NCBI RefSeq assembly: GCF_020741395.1
Contig: NZ_DYZA01000215.1
Location: 1 to 8,578, forward strand
DNA length: 8,578 nt
Reading direction: 5' to 3'
Origin: Mailhella massiliensis
GTDB lineage: Bacteria; Desulfobacterota; Desulfovibrionia; Desulfovibrionales; Desulfovibrionaceae
In this document: piece by piece, positions 5,912 through 8,578 of the stretch
Layout: each line of letters starts with the position of its first letter
How positions within the stretch are numbered: the first letter of the stretch is position 1
Notes under the pieces: model-generated
Databases searched by the model: none
Told to the model about the DNA's origin: nothing
Seen by the model: the letters and a program-made list of their open reading frames with translations, nothing else
Position numbers and translations under genes: made by a program

Positions 5912-7797
5912 CAGAAGCTCTGCCCGATACTGATATAGATCTGATAGCCTCTGTCGTCGCTTTTCTTGTCCAGGGGAACGGCGATATCAAGGCGTACGGG
6001 GCCGATGGGCGTGTAGTAGCGCAGGCCTATGCCCGCGCCCCACTGAAAGTCCCTGAACAGATCCGGCATTTCCCTTTCATATACCATGCCTCCGTCGAGG
6101 AAGGGTACGATGCCTATGGTTTCGGTAACGCGGAAGCGGGCTTCCAGATTCACTTCATGGAAGGATCTTCCGCCTCTGGGTTCTCCGTCGCTGTCTTTCG
6201 GGCCTATGGCCTGGTAGGAATAGCCGCGCACGGAACCGCCCCCGCCGCAGTAGAAGCGCAGCGAGGGGGGAATATTGCCCATGGAAACACCGAGAAAGGA
6301 TCCGGCGGAAGTCCTTGCGGCGAGTACCAGGGCGTCGTCCCCGAAGGGGGCGTAGTAGCCGGAGGCGGTCACCTGGGTGGAGACCCCGGAAAAGTTTCCG
6401 TTGTAATAGCCCGTGGTGGGGGCGGCTTCCCACTGCAGATAGGTCCCCCGCACGGGGTTCATCATGTTGTTGCGGGTATCCCGACGCAGGGTGAAGATAA
6501 GGCTGGCATAGCGGTATTCGTCCTGACTTGTGCGCGTCACCGAGCCTTCTTCGCCGAAAAGCTTCACACTCGCCCACCACGAGGGGGAAATTTTGCGTTC
6601 CACACCCGCATAGGCGTTCAAGGCCGTGGTATCGTAGGCGTCGGTATCTTCTCTGAGGTAGGAGGTTCCGGCCAGGAATTTCTGGTCGGGGCGGCCGAAA
6701 GCAGGTTTTTCAAAATCGGCCTGCACGCCGCGCTTGTCCTGGGCGAAGGGGGCCTTCAGGGTCAGCTTTTCTCCCGCACCGAAAAGGTTGCGGTGCTGCC
6801 ATTCCCCCATGAGGCCCATGCCCGTATCCGTGGCATAGCGCGCGCTGGCGCTTACGGTGCGGAAGCTGGTTTCCCTCACGTTCACCAGAACGGGGAGCTC
6901 CAGGCAGGATTCGCCTTCCAGCGCCGTACCCTGCGAGGAAGGGGCAGGCTTCACCTCCACAAAGCGGAACAGCCCCAGCTTCTGAAGCTCGCGGCGATAG
7001 GCCTGGAGCCGCCTTTCATCCCACGGCTCTCCCTTCCTCCAGGTGATAAGCCTGGCGAGGTACTCGGGTTCCACCTTTTTCGTGCCGCGTATGTCGGCCC
7101 TGCCCATAACGGCGGCAGGCCCCGGGTCGACCACAACATCGGCGTTCAGTGTCTTTTCGCTCTTGTTCAGCGTATAGCGGGTGGAAGCTACGGCCGCTTC
7201 CGGGTAGCCGGAACGGTGCAGCGCGTCGGGCACGTCTTCCACGGCGTCGAGTACCTTGTCCGCCACGGCGGGCTGGTCTCCCCCCAGGCCGGAAAGCTGC
7301 TTCGGGGGCGGGGGAGGCGTGATGCCGGGGAAGGGAGGCAGAGGCGCGGGCGAAGGCTGATAGGAAAGCTCCGTTCTTCCCAGGTGGTAGCGGGGGCCGG
7401 GCAGAAGGGAAAGGGTGACGCGGGCCCGAGCTTCAGGGCTTTCCGCCTCCGAGACGTGGGCACTTGCCGTGCCGTCGAAATACCCGAGGGACTGAAGAAG
7501 CTTCACGGCGGTCTTTTCATCCGCCCGAGCCCTCCGCATGAGGCCGAGCGTGCCGTCGGGCGGCTGATCCTTCAGCTGAACGAGCTGACTGTGCTTTTCC
7601 ATGGAAGAGCGGAGTTCCGGCACGGCGTCGCCCTCTATGCGTATGTCTACGTCATAGCGCACGGGGTCGCTTTCAAAAAGAGGCTCGGCTTCTTCCTGCC
7701 GGGTTGAGGCGTGCTGAATGAGTCCGCAGCCGGAGAGCGGGCACAAGAGAAGCCATGCACCCAGAAGAAACAGTATCTGGCGGATATTGCGGGACAT
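5911..7797 (-). CDS. tamA: TamA, Omp85-family outer-membrane component of the translocation and assembly module
   Basis: 628 residues from the ATG at 7797. The N-terminus MSRNIRQILFLLGAWLLLCP runs into LSGC, a lipobox-type signal peptide with the cysteine at residue 24 and glycine at +2. Residues about 46-308 form three POTRA-like domains, the second interrupted by a proline-rich insert (about 147-178, with PPPPP). From about 311 comes the 16-strand barrel: HRNLFGAGEKLTLKAPF, RRDTRNNMMNPVRGTYLQWE (438-457), the hallmark loop-6 motif GGGGSVRGYSYQAIGP (VRGY at 523-526), and a last strand YQIYISIGQSF ending in phenylalanine. Length is a little above the E. coli protein (577). A TTG at 7833 would add 12 residues in front of the signal peptide and is rejected. 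The ATG itself has no visible Shine-Dalgarno sequence. It is the first gene of the tam operon, overlapping tamB by one base. BamA is the alternative, but BamA has five POTRA domains and no adjacent tamB. Confidence 0.93.
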   Translation of the reverse strand: MSRNIRQILFLLGAWLLLCPLSGCGLIQHASTRQEEAEPLFESDPVRYDVDIRIEGDAVPELRSSMEKHSQLVQLKDQPPDGTLGLMRRARADEKTAVKLLQSLGYFDGTASAHVSEAESPEARARVTLSLLPGPRYHLGRTELSYQPSPAPLPPFPGITPPPPPKQLSGLGGDQPAVADKVLDAVEDVPDALHRSGYPEAAVASTRYTLNKSEKTLNADVVVDPGPAAVMGRADIRGTKKVEPEYLARLITWRKGEPWDERRLQAYRRELQKLGLFRFVEVKPAPSSQGTALEGESCLELPVLVNVRETSFRTVSASARYATDTGMGLMGEWQHRNLFGAGEKLTLKAPFAQDKRGVQADFEKPAFGRPDQKFLAGTSYLREDTDAYDTTALNAYAGVERKISPSWWASVKLFGEEGSVTRTSQDEYRYASLIFTLRRDTRNNMMNPVRGTYLQWEAAPTTGYYNGNFSGVSTQVTASGYYAPFGDDALVLAARTSAGSFLGVSMGNIPPSLRFYCGGGGSVRGYSYQAIGPKDSDGEPRGGRSFHEVNLEARFRVTETIGIVPFLDGGMVYEREMPDLFRDFQWGAGIGLRYYTPIGPVRLDIAVPLDKKSDDRGYQIYISIGQSF

Positions 7798-7884
7798 GAT
7801 GCAAGCACTAGCATGGCTGTGCCCGACTTGCAAGGGACGTGGAAAAGACCGAACGGAAAATCACGGGGGCACGGGGCGGAGCAG

Positions 7885-7907
7885 TCTTCCGCGTGTTGTA
7901 CGGAAGA
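7885..7907. repeat. 7-bp hairpin in the tamA upstream region
   Basis: TCTTCCG (7885-7891), nine-base loop, CGGAAGA (7901-7907), a perfect palindrome. Its right arm is part of the long-range inverted repeat with 8006-8021, so only one of the two pairings can form at a time. No T-run follows on either strand, so it is not an intrinsic terminator. Confidence 0.5.
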
Positions 7908-8021
7908 AAGAGGGGCATATCTCCGGCTGCTTTAATCTTTTTCCGGAAGTATACGCCTGTCTGGAGCAGGAGAAGGGCAGGATGATCTTCGTTCGCGGGA
8001 CCGGGTTCTTCCACAACACGC
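7891..8021. repeat. Long-range inverted repeat upstream of tamA (arms 7891-7908 and 8006-8021)
   Basis: Plus-strand GCGTGTTGTACGGAAGAA (7891-7908) is the reverse complement of TTCTTCCACAACACGC (8006-8021) apart from a two-base bulge (AC at 7900-7901): 16 paired bases across a 97-base interval. I checked each pair by hand. No target-site duplication flanks the outer ends, which argues against a recent miniature transposon. The arms lie 114 bp centre to centre and bracket the only TATACT box, so operator pair, leader structure and old element remnant are all open. Confidence 0.6.
7948..7953 (-). promoter_or_regulatory. Possible -10 box for tamA
   Basis: Minus-strand TATACT matches five of six bases of the sigma-70 -10 consensus. 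No convincing -35 hexamer lies 16-18 bases upstream, so it is only a candidate. Transcription from it would give a leader of about 145 bases carrying the 7885-7907 hairpin. Confidence 0.2.
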
Positions 8022-8051
8022 TGTTTCTTTTTTATGGAGGCGTGATGCAGG

Positions 8052-8069
8052 GCCTTCTCCCGGGAAGGC
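8052..8069 (-). terminator. Weak candidate terminator or 3'-end stem behind the ABC ATPase gene
   Basis: Minus strand GCCTTC, six-base loop, GAAGGC, beginning three bases after the TAA stop. The stem is perfect but only 6 bp and no U-run follows (CCTGCATCACG comes next), so factor-independent termination is doubtful; it may stabilise the mRNA end. Confidence 0.3.
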
Positions 8070-8072
8070 GGC

Positions 8073-8578
8073 TTACGCCAGGGACTGAAGGAACTGCCGG
8101 AGCCTCGGGTGCCGAGGTCGTTCAAAGATATCCTCCGGGGAGCCTTCTTCAAGCAGCTCCCCCTGATCGAGGAAGAGCACCCTGTCTGCGGCTTCACGGG
8201 CAAAGCCCATTTCATGGGTCGCCGCCAGCATGGTCATGCCTTCCCGTGCCAGGGAGCCCATAAGTTCCAGCACTTCCCCCGTCATTTCCGGGTCGAGGGC
8301 GGAAGTGGGCTCATCGAAAAGCATGAGGCGCGGCTTCATGGCCAGAGCGCGGATAATGGCCACACGCTGTTTCTGTCCGCCGGAAAGATCGTCGGGAAAG
8401 GCGAATTTTTTGTCGGCAAGGCCTATGCGCGCAAGCAGTTCGTCCGCCATGGCCTCGGCTTCGCTCCTTTTCATGCCGCGCAGGCGCATGGGGGAAAGGA
8501 TGAGATTATCCAGTACGTTCAGGTGGGGAAAAAGATTGAACGACTGGAACACCATGCCCATATCCTGCCGCATGCGGC
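8073..8578 (-). CDS. Polar amino acid ABC transporter ATP-binding protein (GlnQ/HisP type), 5' end outside window
   Basis: About 167 codons are visible; full-length relatives have about 240, so roughly the first 70 residues, including Walker A (P-loop), lie beyond base 8578. Counting from the methionine at 8573, the visible part holds the Q-loop VFQSFNLFPHLNVLDNL (8-24, the Q-x-F-N-L-F-P-H-L form typical of amino acid uptake systems), signature LSGGQKQRVAIIRALAMKP (63-81), Walker B and D-loop LMLFDEPTSALDPEM (83-97), the H-loop ATHEMGFAREAADR (118-131) and the closing LEEGSPEDIFERPRHPRLRQFL. All visible catalytic motifs are intact. The protein would energise a membrane permease that imports an amino acid from a periplasmic binding protein; the substrate cannot be inferred. 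The methionine at 8573 is internal, not the start, since the frame stays open to the edge. It is separated from tamA by 275 bases and probably belongs to a different operon. Confidence 0.95.
   Translation of the reverse strand, partial: RMRQDMGMVFQSFNLFPHLNVLDNLILSPMRLRGMKRSEAEAMADELLARIGLADKKFAFPDDLSGGQKQRVAIIRALAMKPRLMLFDEPTSALDPEMTGEVLELMGSLAREGMTMLAATHEMGFAREAADRVLFLDQGELLEEGSPEDIFERPRHPRLRQFLQSLA

Larger units (their letters stand above)
7798..8072. other. Non-coding region upstream of tamA (275 bp)
   Basis: No protein-like frame is convincing on either strand; the open frames here lack family features and run through structured sequence. The region should contain the tamA promoter and leader. 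It holds a short stem just behind the ABC gene (8052-8069), a 16-bp near-perfect inverted repeat (7891-7908 with 8006-8021), a local 7-bp hairpin (7885-7907) sharing one arm with it, and a TATACT box (7953-7948, minus strand). Confidence 0.6.

Noticed and set aside
6157..7707. 516-codon open frame on the plus strand, antisense to tamA
   Set aside because: Full overlap with a clear Omp85 protein, with no recognisable motifs. It is a shadow of codon bias.
7813..7829. Sigma-54-like box (GGGCAC...ATGC) before tamA
   Set aside because: The spacing between the GG and GC elements is nine rather than ten bases and the box would leave almost no leader before the ATG.
7804..7833. TTGCAA with TGCTAG as a sigma-70 promoter
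   Set aside because: The spacer would be only 14 bases and the -10 match is poor.
7891..8021. Miniature inverted-repeat transposon (MITE)
   Set aside because: No target-site duplication at the outer ends (CTTCC against TGTTT) and no second copy in the window; kept only as an open alternative.
7808..8215. 135-codon minus-strand frame between the ABC gene and tamA
   Set aside because: It overlaps the end of the ABC ATPase in another frame, has no ribosome site at its start and no family features, and crosses the structured intergenic region.
1..8578. CRISPR array, tRNA or rRNA
   Set aside because: No regularly spaced direct repeats, no cloverleaf with a T-loop GTTCRA motif, and no rRNA-like sequence was found on either strand.

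Overview
The window looks like chromosomal DNA (roughly 60% G+C by eye) from a Gram-negative, double-membraned bacterium. TamA, TamB, a bacterial acyl-ACP thioesterase and a polar amino acid ABC transporter are all present. The combination and codon style suggest a Desulfovibrionaceae-like organism, but that placement is inference and low confidence. Every complete protein gene is on the minus strand. Only a mobile-element remnant at the left edge reads on the plus strand.

Layout, left to right. Positions 1-130 look like the right end of an IS200/IS605-family element: the last codons of a tnpB-like frame ending at 72-74, a chain of small stem-loops, and a perfect 8-bp hairpin at 102-120 followed by TTTT. 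Positions 131-259 hold no gene I can support. An FMN nitroreductase-family protein follows (260-814), then a 27-bp dyad (874-900) in the gap, and an acyl-ACP thioesterase (908-1747). Next come the very large inner-membrane-anchored TamB (1811-5911) and the Omp85-family TamA (5911-7797). A 275-bp non-coding stretch (7798-8072) contains an unusual long-range inverted repeat. The right edge holds the C-terminal two thirds of a GlnQ/HisP-type ABC ATPase (8073-8578), cut off at its 5' end.

Read in transcription order (right to left), tamA and tamB are fused by a one-base stop/start overlap (TGATG), so they are almost certainly made together. The thioesterase follows 63 bases after tamB, and the nitroreductase 93 bases after the thioesterase. 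TamA (outer-membrane barrel with POTRA domains) and TamB (periplasm-spanning beta-taco protein) form the translocation and assembly module; TamB-type AsmA-like proteins are also implicated in phospholipid transport. A fatty-acid-releasing thioesterase in the same transcript is suggestive of a lipid or envelope link, but this is inference.

The points most worth a second look are: a lipoprotein-type signal peptide on TamA (resembling the TamL idea known from Bacteroidetes); a thioesterase apparently co-transcribed with the Tam module; the 16-bp inverted repeat with a competing local hairpin upstream of tamA; the possible omega-RNA-bearing IS200/IS605 end; and a marked excess of the heptamer TTTCCGG/CCGGAAA over the window. 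I did not see anything I would confidently call a new defence or mobile system.
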